Assembly: GCF_000379765.1 (NCBI RefSeq)
Contig: NZ_KB903430.1
Span: forward strand, 654,945-718,944
Length of the DNA: 64,000 nt
Direction: 5' to 3'
DNA from: Flexithrix dorotheae DSM 6795
GTDB taxonomy: Bacteria > Bacteroidota > Bacteroidia > Cytophagales > Flammeovirgaceae
The translations under genes and the position numbers were made by a program. The notes below the pieces were generated by a model that was not told the origin of the DNA, ran no database searches, and saw only the letters and a program-made list of their open reading frames with translations. This document shows, piece by piece, positions 46,638-55,871 of this stretch (position 1 is the stretch's first letter; every line of letters starts with the position of its first letter).

Positions 46638-47256
46638 AATGTCCGTTAAGTTTTACTTTCTCCTTCGATTTTTCAGCGGCTCTGATGGCCGGAATGGTCC
46701 GAATAAGATGATCTATAATTAAGTCCATTCTCTGGGTTTCTTTTTCCAGGCTCAAAAGTCTGAATTCCTGTTTGAGGGTTAACCCCACATGATGGCCTAT
46801 TTTAAATGAAAGAAATTCCATTTCCGGTTGTAAATCGTTTTTATCTATTTGCAACAGCCTGAAAAGTTTTTGCACTGTTTCAATTAAAAGGACTCTGTCT
46901 GAATGGTTTGAATTATCCGAGATTTCTAAAAACTCCACCTCTCCCCCTGCATAAAGTTTGCTGCCCATTTCTGGTTCGAAATTCAACATTCGAAATTTTT
47001 GTTCCGCTTTAGTGATGATATCCATCCTTCCATCAGGATACTTATTTACGATTTTCACCAACCTCACAGTAGTGCCTGTATTTTGCACTTTGCCATCCAG
47101 ATAGGCTGGAATTCCAAACGAAATACCTGTTTCAATACAATCCTTTATAAGTGCCTTGTATCGGGGTTCAAATATGTGCAAATTAAGATCTTCACCAGGG
47201 AAGACTACTACATTTAAAGGAAATATTGGTATTTTACTTGACTTCTCTCCGTGCAT
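46609..47256 (-). CDS. Lon-protease N-terminal (substrate-binding) domain protein
   Basis: A 215-residue stand-alone LON N-domain: IPIFPLNVVVFPGEDLNLHIFEPRYKALIKDCIETG at the start, then a beta barrel and a helical C-terminal part (MEFLSFKIGHHVGLTLKQEFRLLSLEKETQRMDLIIDHL). No ATPase or protease domain is present. Stand-alone LON proteins are often found in bacteria and archaea; their role is undefined, with protein quality control or adaptor function the usual guess. Its stop lies inside the convergent gene's coding region. Confidence 0.88.
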   Translation of the reverse strand: MHGEKSSKIPIFPLNVVVFPGEDLNLHIFEPRYKALIKDCIETGISFGIPAYLDGKVQNTGTTVRLVKIVNKYPDGRMDIITKAEQKFRMLNFEPEMGSKLYAGGEVEFLEISDNSNHSDRVLLIETVQKLFRLLQIDKNDLQPEMEFLSFKIGHHVGLTLKQEFRLLSLEKETQRMDLIIDHLIRTIPAIRAAEKSKEKVKLNGHFKYFDPLKF

Positions 47257-47487
47257 CTCTATTTTGATTTTATAGTAGGTATTATCTAAACAGGAATACC
47301 ATGATTTAGTTTAAATTTAAATAACTGACTGGGTTTAATTCCGGATTACCCCCAGAGGTTTATCGATTTCAGGAAAAAGAATTTCCCATTGGCTAACTTT
47401 GAAGGTAAAGAAAACCTGATTTCTATACACTTTTTGATAATTGTATAGCAAGGAAGAAAAATAATTGAAACTATAAAACATCTGATA

Positions 47488-48822
47488 ATGAGAACTTTAT
47501 GGAATAGGGTATTCTACCTATTTGCTTTAACCGTATTTTTTAATACCCCGGCATTTTCACAAGATAAATATACTCCTACTGAAGAAAACCTAAAAAACCG
47601 AGAATGGTTTCAGGATGCAAAATTTGGCATGTTTGTGCACTGGGGAGTTTATAGTGTGATGGGTGGTGGCGGAGACAAAGGAATTGCCGAATGGATTATG
47701 AACCAAAAGCAAATTCCCATCAAGGAATATGAAAAATTGCCTGCGTTTTTCAATCCAACATCCTTCGATGCCAAAGAATGGGTGAGTATGGTGAAAGCTG
47801 CTGGCATCAAATACATTACGATTACCAGTAAACATCACGATGGTTTTGCCATGTATGACTCAAAAGTTTCTGACTACAATATTGTAGACAAAACTCCATA
47901 TGGCAAAGATGTACTTAAAATGCTAAAGGATGAATGTGACAGACAAGGCATTAAATTATTTTTCTATTACTCCCAGTTAGACTGGCATCATACCGATTAT
48001 TTCCCAAGGGGAGTAACCGGAGGAGGTTATACCGGAAGACCAGAAGAGGGAGATTGGGATAAATATCTACAATATCAAAACGATCAGCTAACAGAATTAC
48101 TTACCAATTACGGTGATGTAGCAGGCATCTGGTTCGATGGCTGGTGGGACAGGAAAAAGGCCAACTGGAAACTTGAGGAAACATATGAACTCATCCACAA
48201 ACTTCAGCCAGGGGCACTTATTGGCAATAATCATCATCAGCCTCCATTTGAGGGGGAAGATTTCCAAATGTTTGAAAAAGATTTGCCAGGACACAATACC
48301 ACTGGTTTTTCAGGGGAATCGGAAATTGGAAATCTTCCACTGGAAACCTGTGAAACAATAAATGGCTCATGGGGATTTAACCTGAAAGACAGAAATGACA
48401 AATCAGTCAAACAACTGATTCAGTATTTGGTGAAGGCAGCTGGTTATAACAGTAATTTTTTGCTTAATGTGGGCCCCATGCCCAATGGAGAAATTCAACC
48501 AGAACACTCCCGATTATTAAAAGAAATGGGCAAATGGCTGGAAAAAAATGGGGAAACCATTTACGGAACCAGAGGAGGTCCGGTGCATGCTAGAGACTGG
48601 GGTGTGAGTACTCAGAAAGATGGTAAAGTTTACATCCATATTCTTAACTGGAATGATGAATCTCTTTTAATTCAGGGACTCAGTAAAAAAGTAAAATCAG
48701 CAAAGCTTTTTAGTGACAAAAGCGCTTTAAAATTTAAGGATACTGATTTCGGTTTGGCTGTAGAAGTTCCTTTTGAAAAAAGAGACGAAATAGATACGAT
48801 TATTGAACTGGAATTCAAATAA
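47488..48822 (+). CDS. Alpha-L-fucosidase, GH29, exported
   Basis: A 444-residue exported glycoside hydrolase: signal peptide (ending PAFSQ), GH29 barrel with WFQDAKFGMFVHWGVYSV, ITSKHHDGFAMYDS, and catalytic nucleophile Asp217 in GIWFDGWWDR; the C-terminal part is a small beta domain. It releases terminal fucose from glycans, for example algal fucoidan, or mucin-type and host oligosaccharides. Orphan here, without a SusCD pair. Residue choice for the acid/base is less certain. Confidence 0.93.
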   Translation: MRTLWNRVFYLFALTVFFNTPAFSQDKYTPTEENLKNREWFQDAKFGMFVHWGVYSVMGGGGDKGIAEWIMNQKQIPIKEYEKLPAFFNPTSFDAKEWVSMVKAAGIKYITITSKHHDGFAMYDSKVSDYNIVDKTPYGKDVLKMLKDECDRQGIKLFFYYSQLDWHHTDYFPRGVTGGGYTGRPEEGDWDKYLQYQNDQLTELLTNYGDVAGIWFDGWWDRKKANWKLEETYELIHKLQPGALIGNNHHQPPFEGEDFQMFEKDLPGHNTTGFSGESEIGNLPLETCETINGSWGFNLKDRNDKSVKQLIQYLVKAAGYNSNFLLNVGPMPNGEIQPEHSRLLKEMGKWLEKNGETIYGTRGGPVHARDWGVSTQKDGKVYIHILNWNDESLLIQGLSKKVKSAKLFSDKSALKFKDTDFGLAVEVPFEKRDEIDTIIELEFK

Positions 48823-48829
48823 TATAAAA

Positions 48830-48862
48830 AAGGCGGCTCAATAATGGGCCGCCTTCCTTTTT
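48830..48862. terminator. Bidirectional hairpin terminator
   Basis: AAGGCGGC (48830-48837) pairs with GCCGCCTT (48848-48855); T-rich flanks on both sides. It serves the fucosidase gene and the convergent hotdog-fold gene. Confidence 0.8.
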
Positions 48863-48874
48863 TGAAACATTCTG

Positions 48875-49405
48875 CTATTTACTCCTTTGCTTGAATGACC
48901 AGGTAAACCAAAAATTGGAAACCACCGTCCCGTCAGCCATTTTCCCCACTGTTTTTAACTTTACTGTCACCGCTTCTCCGGTAGTTTCACATTCCTTTAC
49001 CGCTTTAAAAACTTTTGCGCCTTCTTCACATGTAAAGTAAGTTCTGCCTGTAGCTTTTTTTACAAATTCCGCTTCCAGCCCCACAATGATTGTGGCAATA
49101 GATGGCTTTTTCCCCTGTATGGCTAACAAGGCTAAAGATGCTGTGGAAAGCTCTGCAGCCATACTTTGAGCCGCAAAATAAATGGATTTAAAAGGGTTTT
49201 GAGTTAACCATTTAAAAGGCATAGAGGCCTGAGCTTTGTGAGGATTGAGCTCCAATAATTTCATCCCTGCAAAAAAACCAAGGGGAACTTTAGTTAAAAG
49301 GAAGAGCTTAAACTTAAAGGATTTTAATACACTATTTTGATAAGCCAGCTGTTTGGGGTTCAGTTCAAACACTTCATTTTCTATGGATGTGGTTTGATTT
49401 TCCAT
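48875..49405 (-). CDS. DUF4442 hotdog-fold protein (YiiD_C/thioesterase-like)
   Basis: A 176-residue protein with hotdog-fold pattern: FAGMKLLELNPHKAQASMPFKWLTQNPFKSIYFAAQSMAAELSTASLAL, then IVGLEAEFVKKATGRTYFTCEEGAKV. This is the DUF4442 branch, related to acyl-CoA thioesterases but without confirmed activity in most members. The conserved Asn/Ala-rich helix that faces the active site is present. Single gene. Confidence 0.8.
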   Translation of the reverse strand: MENQTTSIENEVFELNPKQLAYQNSVLKSFKFKLFLLTKVPLGFFAGMKLLELNPHKAQASMPFKWLTQNPFKSIYFAAQSMAAELSTASLALLAIQGKKPSIATIIVGLEAEFVKKATGRTYFTCEEGAKVFKAVKECETTGEAVTVKLKTVGKMADGTVVSNFWFTWSFKQRSK

Positions 49406-49593
49406 TTTCTATCATTTTTATTGGTTAAAGTCAATTGGGGTGGATTGAAAATCAGGCCAATCCGGTATTCAATATTTAAAAACTACTTGTTCTTAAACAA
49501 GAATTTCTCAGAAAATAATCCTTAATTTGTACTTTAAATACCAAATAAACAGCATCTACTGCTAAAAGACCAGAAAAATTAAGGAGAACTACA

Positions 49594-50508
49594 ATGAGTG
49601 AACCTGAAAGTAAACATGAGCCTACAAAATACGAACTGGAGGTAATTGAACAAATAAAAGTTAAACAAAAACCCGCAAAAAAAAAGTTTGGCACCATGCT
49701 AAGTGCCATGAAATCCCCTTTAAAAAAAGCAGGTAACTTGTTTTCCAAAATACCTGGGATGGATGCCATTATCCAGAAAACCAACCAGAAATTTCTCGAT
49801 TTTTTTCAGGATTTATCCAAATGGTCGGTTGATTCAGAGCGGATTTTAAGCGAATATACCAAAGCCGGCTATAGCCAGATCCAATCTACAAAAGACATAT
49901 CCAAACTCCATCTGGAAGACGTAGAACAGGTCATCGGAGATTTATGCAAAAAATATAAAACACTGGCCGGAGAGGAAGAGGAAAGCAGTACGGCACTGTC
50001 ATTACCCAGTATGCCATCAGATATCATTGCGTTGGTGAATCTTAACCACAAAGCTATCAGCGAATATGCCACCTATTATGGTTTTGATATAAATAAAGAA
50101 GAGGAAAAACTCTTTGCCCTAAATATATTAGAATATGCGTCCTGCTCCAATGAAGGGGCAAAACAGGAAGTCATGAACCGGTTAATTGTAAAAGCAAAAA
50201 AAATGGTGGGACTGGACCAAAATCAATCTCTGGATAAACCTACTTTTCTCGATATGTTTTCAACCCTTACTTCCTCCATTACCATACAATTACTGAAAGC
50301 CAAAATAGGAGATGTTATTCCCATAAACGGGGCGGTAATTGGAAGTGGATTTAATGCCTATTTTACAAGTGAAGTTTGTGATACTGCCGAATTTATTTAT
50401 AAACAAAGGTTCCTGGCAGAAAAATACGGACCACAAATTATTGATCTGACACTTGATGAAGAGGAAATTGAAAATCTTAATGAGGAAGAAAAAAAGCACA
50501 AAGATTAA
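49594..50508 (+). CDS. EcsC-family protein
   Basis: A 304-residue mostly helical protein; the EcsC domain spans about residues 20-270 and has the helix-rich signature found next to Ecs transporters (for example VGLDQNQSLDKPTFLDMFSTLTSSIT and DVIPINGAVIGSGFNAYFTSEVCDTAEFIYK). EcsC proteins are peripheral membrane or hydrolase-like proteins of undefined activity. Unusually for Bacteroidota it has a strong AAGGAG ribosome-binding site eight bases before its ATG. The acyl-CoA-binding protein gene follows 41 bases downstream, suggesting a shared lipid-related task. Confidence 0.8.
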   Translation: MSEPESKHEPTKYELEVIEQIKVKQKPAKKKFGTMLSAMKSPLKKAGNLFSKIPGMDAIIQKTNQKFLDFFQDLSKWSVDSERILSEYTKAGYSQIQSTKDISKLHLEDVEQVIGDLCKKYKTLAGEEEESSTALSLPSMPSDIIALVNLNHKAISEYATYYGFDINKEEEKLFALNILEYASCSNEGAKQEVMNRLIVKAKKMVGLDQNQSLDKPTFLDMFSTLTSSITIQLLKAKIGDVIPINGAVIGSGFNAYFTSEVCDTAEFIYKQRFLAEKYGPQIIDLTLDEEEIENLNEEEKKHKD

Positions 50509-50549
50509 CATAAATTAAACTAATTTTACAACCAGTAAACCCATAAAAA

Positions 50550-50807
50550 ATGGAATTAGAAAAAGAATTTGAAGAAGCTCAAAAGCTTGTAAAAGAATTG
50601 AGCGAAAGACCGACAAACGAGGAACTTCTAAAATTATATGGACTTTTTAAACAAGCTACTGAAGGAGATGTTCAGACTGAGCGTCCGGGAGGGTTTGATT
50701 TTAAAGCTCAATTTAAACATGATGCATGGGCAAGCCTTGCAGGAAAATCAAAGGAAGATGCCATGACAGAGTATATTGAACTGGTTTATCAACTGAAGAA
50801 AATCTAA
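50550..50807 (+). CDS. Acyl-CoA-binding protein
   Basis: An 85-residue four-helix protein of the ACBP family, with FEEAQKLVKELSERPTNEELLKLYGLFKQATEGD, the tyrosine-lysine region KAQFKHDAWASLAGKSKEDAMTEYIELV, and the conserved lysine for CoA binding. It carries long-chain acyl-CoA in the cytoplasm. ACBP is uncommon outside eukaryotes but recurs in Bacteroidota. It is the second gene after EcsC and is followed by a strong terminator. Confidence 0.92.
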   Translation: MELEKEFEEAQKLVKELSERPTNEELLKLYGLFKQATEGDVQTERPGGFDFKAQFKHDAWASLAGKSKEDAMTEYIELVYQLKKI

Positions 50808-50842
50808 ACCTTAATTCAGTTGAGCCGGAAAAAAATAAGGTG

Positions 50843-50878
50843 AAAAGCTTAGAGGATAAATTTTCTAAGCTTTTTTTT
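50843..50878 (+). terminator. Hairpin terminator after the ACBP gene
   Basis: AAAAGCTTAGA (50843-50853) pairs with TCTAAGCTTTT (50864-50874), followed by Ts. Confidence 0.85.
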
Positions 50879-50931
50879 CTGGGGAATAAACCTAATTTAA
50901 ATCAGTCAGTTAAGATTGGCATTAAGGGCAA

Positions 50932-50957
50932 AAAAAAACCTTTACCAATGGTAAAGG
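50932..50957 (-). terminator. Leftward-facing hairpin with long T-run
   Basis: CCTTTACC (50939-50946) pairs with GGTAAAGG (50950-50957). On the minus strand the stem is followed by eight or more Ts, so it would terminate a leftward transcript. The nearest leftward gene (phzF-like) ends 185 bases to the right and has its own hairpin in between. Confidence 0.6.
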
Positions 50958-51041
50958 CTTTAATTAACTTATTGCTTACTTTGATTGTACTTTTCATAGG
51001 TTCTATAACTAATATTGAAAATGGTAACCCTTTTAAATAAA

Positions 51042-51071
51042 AAAAGGGAAACGAAAGTCGATTCCCCTTTT
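51042..51071 (-). terminator. Hairpin downstream of the PhzF-family gene
   Basis: AAAAGGGAA-type arm (51042-51050) pairs imperfectly with TTCCCCTTTT (51062-51071). It lies about 70 bases past the stop of the leftward PhzF gene; a second, stronger leftward terminator lies farther left (50932-50957). Confidence 0.5.
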
Positions 51072-51141
51072 AGTCAAACTAGATTTTAACATTTATAAGA
51101 CGTTGCACATAGCAATTTCATTGGTTGAAAGTTGTCGTTTT

Positions 51142-51972
51142 CTATATATTGAGATAGCCTCCCAATACAATTACAGCCTCTCCCCTAATTTTGATTCTAT
51201 TATTTTCTGTAATTGATAATCCCAACTCCCCTGTCCTTTCAGAGCATTGCAAGGCATTCAATGTCTTTTTATTTAATACTTCTGCATAATAAGGTCCTAA
51301 AACCGTATGGGCAGAGCCAGTAACCGGATCTTCATCTATGCCCACCCAGGGCCCAAATACCCGCGAAGAAAAATCAAAAGGAGCGTTACCGGTAGAAGTT
51401 ACAATAACGGCTTCTAAGTCGATACCGGCTGAGATATTGAGTAGCTGGCCATAATCAGGCTGAATCTGTTTCACTGTTTCAACATCTTCCACCCGCAGTA
51501 AAAGGAAATTTGTATTTACTCCAAACTTCGAGTCCACCACTTTTTTCAGACCCAATACCTTGAGCAATTCTTCAGAAGGAGTACAATCCACCAGCTCATC
51601 CAGTGGGAAATCCATTTCAATTTTACCTTCTTGCTCTGCAATGGTTAAAATTCCCCTTTGTGTTTTAAACCTTATCTCTCCGGAGGTCACTTTTTTCAGG
51701 TGGAAAAGTAACTTTGAAGTCGCCAAAGTAGCATGACCACATAAAGGGATTTCAACCGTAGGAGTGAAAAATCTCAGGTTATAAAAATCTTCCGGATAAT
51801 CGGGATCGTTCAGGATTGGATAAAAAAATGCAGTTTCAGAAAGGTTCATTTCAGCTGCAATGGACTGCATTAGAGACTCTTCCAAGGGTTCTTCCAACAC
51901 GCACACACCAGCAGGATTTCCTTTAAATGGCTGGTTGGTAAAAGCATCTATCTGGTAGGTTTTTATTTTCAT
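51142..51972 (-). CDS. PhzF-family isomerase/epimerase
   Basis: A 276-residue two-lobed protein of the diaminopimelate-epimerase-like fold. Family marks: IDAFTNQPFKGNPAGVCVLEEPL at the start with the catalytic Glu in MNLSETAFFY, the second-lobe FTPTVEIPLCGHATLATSKLL, and GIDEDPVTGSAHTVLGPYYAEVL. PhzF acts in phenazine synthesis, but most members are uncharacterised isomerases; no phenazine genes are present. It precedes the PLP gene on the same strand by about 135 bases. Confidence 0.9.
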   Translation of the reverse strand: MKIKTYQIDAFTNQPFKGNPAGVCVLEEPLEESLMQSIAAEMNLSETAFFYPILNDPDYPEDFYNLRFFTPTVEIPLCGHATLATSKLLFHLKKVTSGEIRFKTQRGILTIAEQEGKIEMDFPLDELVDCTPSEELLKVLGLKKVVDSKFGVNTNFLLLRVEDVETVKQIQPDYGQLLNISAGIDLEAVIVTSTGNAPFDFSSRVFGPWVGIDEDPVTGSAHTVLGPYYAEVLNKKTLNALQCSERTGELGLSITENNRIKIRGEAVIVLGGYLNI

Positions 51973-52106
51973 GTCACAGAGTTTTTGATTAGAAAAAAAC
52001 TGGCAATAGTGTGCCAGGGGTAATTTTTACCCAATTTAAAATTTGCAAAATTTCTGTTATTATTCTTTTGTAGAAGTTGCCTGTAATTTAGGCCGTAAAT
52101 TGAATG

Positions 52107-53258
52107 TTAAGTTTTATTCAGCGCAAAATCTAATTCCATTTGTAAATCCTGGACATTTTCAATACCCACACTAAGCCTCAATAAGCCATCTGAAATTCCG
52201 GCCTTTTCCCGATCAGCCTTCGACATTTTTATATGGGAAGTCAGGGCTGGAGAACAAATAATGGTTTCTACCCCTCCAAGGCTAAGTGCCGGCTTGATCA
52301 AATTCAACGCATCCAGGAAATGATTGACCTGGTCTATTCCATCAGCTTTCAATTCAAAGGAAAGCATTCCGCCAAAGCCTTTCATTTGTTCACGGGCTAT
52401 TTCATATCCAGGATGATTTTTTAAACCAGGATAATAAACCCTTCCAACTTTATGATGTTTTTCCAGAAATTCAGCAATTTGAAGGGCATTTTCATTCTGT
52501 CGGTTCACCCGAACATCCAAAGTTTTCAAGCTTCTTTCTATGAGATAAACATCAAGTGCATTTAAACTTCCTCCCTGATTAATAGCAGATTTAAGAATTT
52601 TATTATTTAATTCTTTTGATGTGACTACAGCACCAAAGGCCAAATCACTGTGTCCGCCCAGGTATTTTGTTCCACTGTGAAGGGAAATATCAATTCCCAA
52701 AGCAATAGGAGTCTGGTTGATAGGAGTAGCAAAAGTGTTATCAATAATAGAGATCAGCTGATGCTTTTTGCTTACCTCAGCAATACTCTTTATATCCAAA
52801 ATATCCAGTAATGGATTGGTGGGAGACTCTATATATACAATCTTTGTATTTGACTTAATTGCCTTTTCAAAAGCCTCAGGTGCCTTTTCTTCAACAAATG
52901 AATATTCAATCCCAAATTTTTCAAATTCAGTTTTTATAAAACTAAAAGTTCCCCCATAGATTTTCTGGTAAAAAATGGCATGATCCCCTGTTTTTAAAAA
53001 AGAAAAAAGGATAGAAGAAATGGCAGCCATTCCTGAGCTAAAAAGCAAACCAGTCTCTCCTTTTTCCAGCGCTGTCAGTTTTTCCACTACTACCTTTTGA
53101 TTGATAGTATTGTAATACCTTGGGTACACGTTTTCCTCAAATCCTCTGTATTGAAAGGCTGAGGAAGGGTCAATAGGTGTATTCACCCCTTGTATAAATA
53201 ATTCATAATCCTGCTGAGTATGAATACAGTTTGTTTCTTTTGAAAAGGTCTTTTCCAT
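52107..53258 (-). CDS. Cys/Met-metabolism PLP-dependent enzyme (trans-sulfuration family)
   Basis: A 383-residue PLP enzyme with the catalytic Lys198 in LHSGTKYLGGHSDLAFG, the typical ETGLLFSSGMAAISSILFSFL, VYIESPTNPLLDILDI and the C-terminal SLGGVETIICSPAL. The family includes cystathionine gamma-synthase, cystathionine beta- and gamma-lyases and methionine gamma-lyase; the sequence alone does not separate them, so no gene symbol is given. It lies 11 bases after an EamA exporter gene on the same strand and opposite a MocR regulator, hinting at an amino-acid task. Confidence 0.87.
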   Translation of the reverse strand: MEKTFSKETNCIHTQQDYELFIQGVNTPIDPSSAFQYRGFEENVYPRYYNTINQKVVVEKLTALEKGETGLLFSSGMAAISSILFSFLKTGDHAIFYQKIYGGTFSFIKTEFEKFGIEYSFVEEKAPEAFEKAIKSNTKIVYIESPTNPLLDILDIKSIAEVSKKHQLISIIDNTFATPINQTPIALGIDISLHSGTKYLGGHSDLAFGAVVTSKELNNKILKSAINQGGSLNALDVYLIERSLKTLDVRVNRQNENALQIAEFLEKHHKVGRVYYPGLKNHPGYEIAREQMKGFGGMLSFELKADGIDQVNHFLDALNLIKPALSLGGVETIICSPALTSHIKMSKADREKAGISDGLLRLSVGIENVQDLQMELDFALNKT

Positions 53259-53269
53259 GGAAGTTTAAG

Positions 53270-54226
53270 TTATCGATTCACAAATCTAAATTTCCGAAAA
53301 AATGCCCTAAGCTTTACTTTTCCCTGTGCTTTTTTTCCAACAGTAATCATAAATACTGCAGAAATGAGTAATGCAGCGGCAAAAAGAGATTGGGTAGAAA
53401 AAACTTCTCCTCTAAAGCTCCAGCCTAAAAACAAGGCAATTACCGGGTTTACATAAGCAAATGTAGCCACTTTGCTAGGCGATTCCACCCTCATTAACCA
53501 ACTGAAGGCGGAAAAAGCTATTATGGAACCAAATATAATCAAGTAGAAAAATGCCAAACCTGACTCAAAACTTATGGCTGTTACTTCAAAATGCTTAAGG
53601 TCCTCGAATGTAAGGCTAAATACAAATAATAATGCTCCACCCGCCAACATTTGCATTGCAGTATTTTGAATAGGATGGCTGGATAAATCGGCTTCGGATG
53701 AATATACCGAACCGATTGACCAGGAAATCGCAGCAAAAATTATAACGGTTAGTCCTACAGGGTGGAGATGCTGTGCATTGGCAATTTCCACGGGACCAAT
53801 TAATAAAAACATCCCAATGATTCCTACAAAAACTCCGAACAAACTTATTAAGGATGGTTTTTGCTTTTTATAAATCCACATGATTAATACAATCATCAAG
53901 GGCTCGGAGGTAATGATAAGTGCAGCCATCCCTGAATCCACAAATTTCTCCGCCCAGGCCACTCCCCCATTTGCCCCCAATAACAAAAAACCACCTGTAA
54001 TAGTAGCGCTTTTCCAATTATTGAATGTTGGTTTTGGAACTCCCTTAAAATAGGCCCAGGCATACAGAATTCCTCCGGCTATCAGAAACCTTATTCCCGC
54101 CATTAAGAAGGGGGGCATGGTTTCAATAGCATATTTCATAGCAAGGTAAGTAGAACCCCAGATGATGTAAATGGCTCCAAAAGCCAAAACCAATTGCCAG
54201 ATAGCTGGTGTGTTTTTTTGTTGCAT
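53270..54226 (-). CDS. EamA/RhaT-family drug/metabolite exporter
   Basis: A 318-residue inner-membrane protein with ten predicted helices in two EamA repeats (first half WQLVLAFGAIYIIWGSTYLAMKYA, second half around LTVIIFAAISWSIGSVYSSEA). Members often export amino acids or their analogues. It is the first gene of the leftward pair with the PLP enzyme and divergent from the MocR regulator across about 140 bases, so it is a likely regulatory target. Confidence 0.88.
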   Translation of the reverse strand: MQQKNTPAIWQLVLAFGAIYIIWGSTYLAMKYAIETMPPFLMAGIRFLIAGGILYAWAYFKGVPKPTFNNWKSATITGGFLLLGANGGVAWAEKFVDSGMAALIITSEPLMIVLIMWIYKKQKPSLISLFGVFVGIIGMFLLIGPVEIANAQHLHPVGLTVIIFAAISWSIGSVYSSEADLSSHPIQNTAMQMLAGGALLFVFSLTFEDLKHFEVTAISFESGLAFFYLIIFGSIIAFSAFSWLMRVESPSKVATFAYVNPVIALFLGWSFRGEVFSTQSLFAAALLISAVFMITVGKKAQGKVKLRAFFRKFRFVNR

Positions 54227-54365
54227 TTTATAGCCTGATTAACGTATATGTAAAAAGATTGAAAGAAAGAGTAAAACAACAATCAGATTTTAACTTCTAA
54301 TTTTCTATTATTTTTTTTCGTTTTTTTCCAATCAATAAATTATTTCACAAAAATGATGGTTATTA

Positions 54366-55853
54366 TTGAAGCATAACAGATTCAGTTTTTTTAATTTTAA
54401 CCATATCAGTTTGAATCTATCCCTACAAAATTCGAAAGGCTTTTTATATGAAGAAATCGCCTTAAAGATTGAACAGCAAATAGAAACAGGCATCCTGGCA
54501 CCAGGAGAAAAGCTAACTTCAGTGAGGAAACTCAGCCAACAGTTGGACGTGAGTATGTCCACTGCATTCCAGGCCTACTTCTCACTGGAAAACAAAGGAC
54601 TCATTGAAGCAAGGCCAAGATCAGGCTTTTACGTCAGGTGCCAGATTCAACACCGACCTGTTCCGCCTAAAAAATCAATCACCTCAAAAGTGCCCACTGA
54701 AGTAAATATTGATGACCTGGTGAGTCGATTAGTTGGTGTTTCAGAAAATAAAGTAGAAGTTCCTTTTGGTACAGCCAGGCCTGATAGCAGGTTATTGCCT
54801 ACGCATAAACTCAATAAAACCTTACTTTCTGTAGCGAGGAACAGTGAAAAAGAAATAATTGAATATGATTTTACCAGTGGAAATTCCTTCCTCAGAGAAC
54901 AACTTTCCTTTCTTTCCTTCAATTGGGGCAAAAACCTAATGCCAGAGGAAATTGTGACAACTACGGGCTGTATGGAAGCATTAAATTTGTCATTGCGTGC
55001 AGTTACAAAACCAGGAGATACCATTGCAATCGAATCCCCTACTTTCTATGGCGTTTTGCAATGTATTGAAAGTTTAGGGTTAAAAGTAGTGGAAATTTCA
55101 ACTGACCCCGATACCGGAATTTGCCTGGATGAGCTTGAAACAGCTATCACAAAACAGGATATTAAAGCCTGTCTGGTCATTTCCAATTTTAATAATCCAT
55201 TGGGTAGTTGTATTCCTGATATTAAGAAGAAAGAACTGGTTCAATTGCTCTTCAAGCACAATATTCCTTTAATAGAAGATGATGTTTACGGTGACCTTTA
55301 TTTTGGTTCCAAAAGACCTATTACAGCAAAAGCTTTTGATGAGCACGGCATGGTTCTGCTTTGCTCCTCCTTTTCCAAAACCTTAGCTCCAGGTTACAGA
55401 GTAGGCTGGGTTGCTCCTGGAAAATTCCTGAATCAGATCAAAAGATTGAAATTTATGACCAGTATTGCCTCCCCTTCCTTGCAACAAATGGCCATTGCCG
55501 AGTTTATCAAAAAAGGAGAATATACCAAACACCTTAAAGTTTTAAGAAGTACCTTTTCCAGGCAGGTACTTCTGGCTACACAAATCATTATAAAATACTT
55601 TCCTGAAGGCACAAAAGTAACCCATCCCAAGGGAGGGTGCTTTCTGTGGATTGAACTTCCGGGAAATATCAATACCTTAAAACTATATTATAAGGCGATG
55701 GAATTTAATATTGAGTTTCTGCCCGGAATACTATTTTCAACTCAAAAGAAATTTAGAAATTTCATGAGAATTAGCTGCAGCCTGGTTTGGGAAAATAAGG
55801 CAGAAGAAGCGCTGAAGACTATTGGGCAAATTTTATTAAAAGAACTAAAATAA
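54366..55853 (+). CDS. MocR-type GntR/aminotransferase-fold regulator
   Basis: A 495-residue fusion: N-terminal GntR winged helix (about 25-90, with LYEEIALKIEQQIETGILAPGEKLTSVRKLSQQLDVSMSTAFQAY) and a class-I aminotransferase-like domain with the PLP Lys338 in SSFSKTLAPGYRVGW. MocR proteins bind PLP plus an amino acid and control adjacent transport or catabolic genes. No ATG precedes the conserved N-terminus in frame; TTG codons at 54366 and 54411 are the candidates, so a TTG start is likely. It faces the EamA exporter and PLP enzyme genes. Confidence 0.9.
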   Translation: MKHNRFSFFNFNHISLNLSLQNSKGFLYEEIALKIEQQIETGILAPGEKLTSVRKLSQQLDVSMSTAFQAYFSLENKGLIEARPRSGFYVRCQIQHRPVPPKKSITSKVPTEVNIDDLVSRLVGVSENKVEVPFGTARPDSRLLPTHKLNKTLLSVARNSEKEIIEYDFTSGNSFLREQLSFLSFNWGKNLMPEEIVTTTGCMEALNLSLRAVTKPGDTIAIESPTFYGVLQCIESLGLKVVEISTDPDTGICLDELETAITKQDIKACLVISNFNNPLGSCIPDIKKKELVQLLFKHNIPLIEDDVYGDLYFGSKRPITAKAFDEHGMVLLCSSFSKTLAPGYRVGWVAPGKFLNQIKRLKFMTSIASPSLQQMAIAEFIKKGEYTKHLKVLRSTFSRQVLLATQIIIKYFPEGTKVTHPKGGCFLWIELPGNINTLKLYYKAMEFNIEFLPGILFSTQKKFRNFMRISCSLVWENKAEEALKTIGQILLKELK

Positions 55854-55871
55854 AAGAAACTGTAAACAAAA

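Noticed and set aside
50840-51040. A 66-codon frame after the ACBP gene
   Set aside because: It starts at the base of the terminator stem and runs through two further hairpins.
54332-54562. A 76-codon frame opposite the MocR start
   Set aside because: It is antisense to a conserved helix-turn-helix and has no protein-like pattern.
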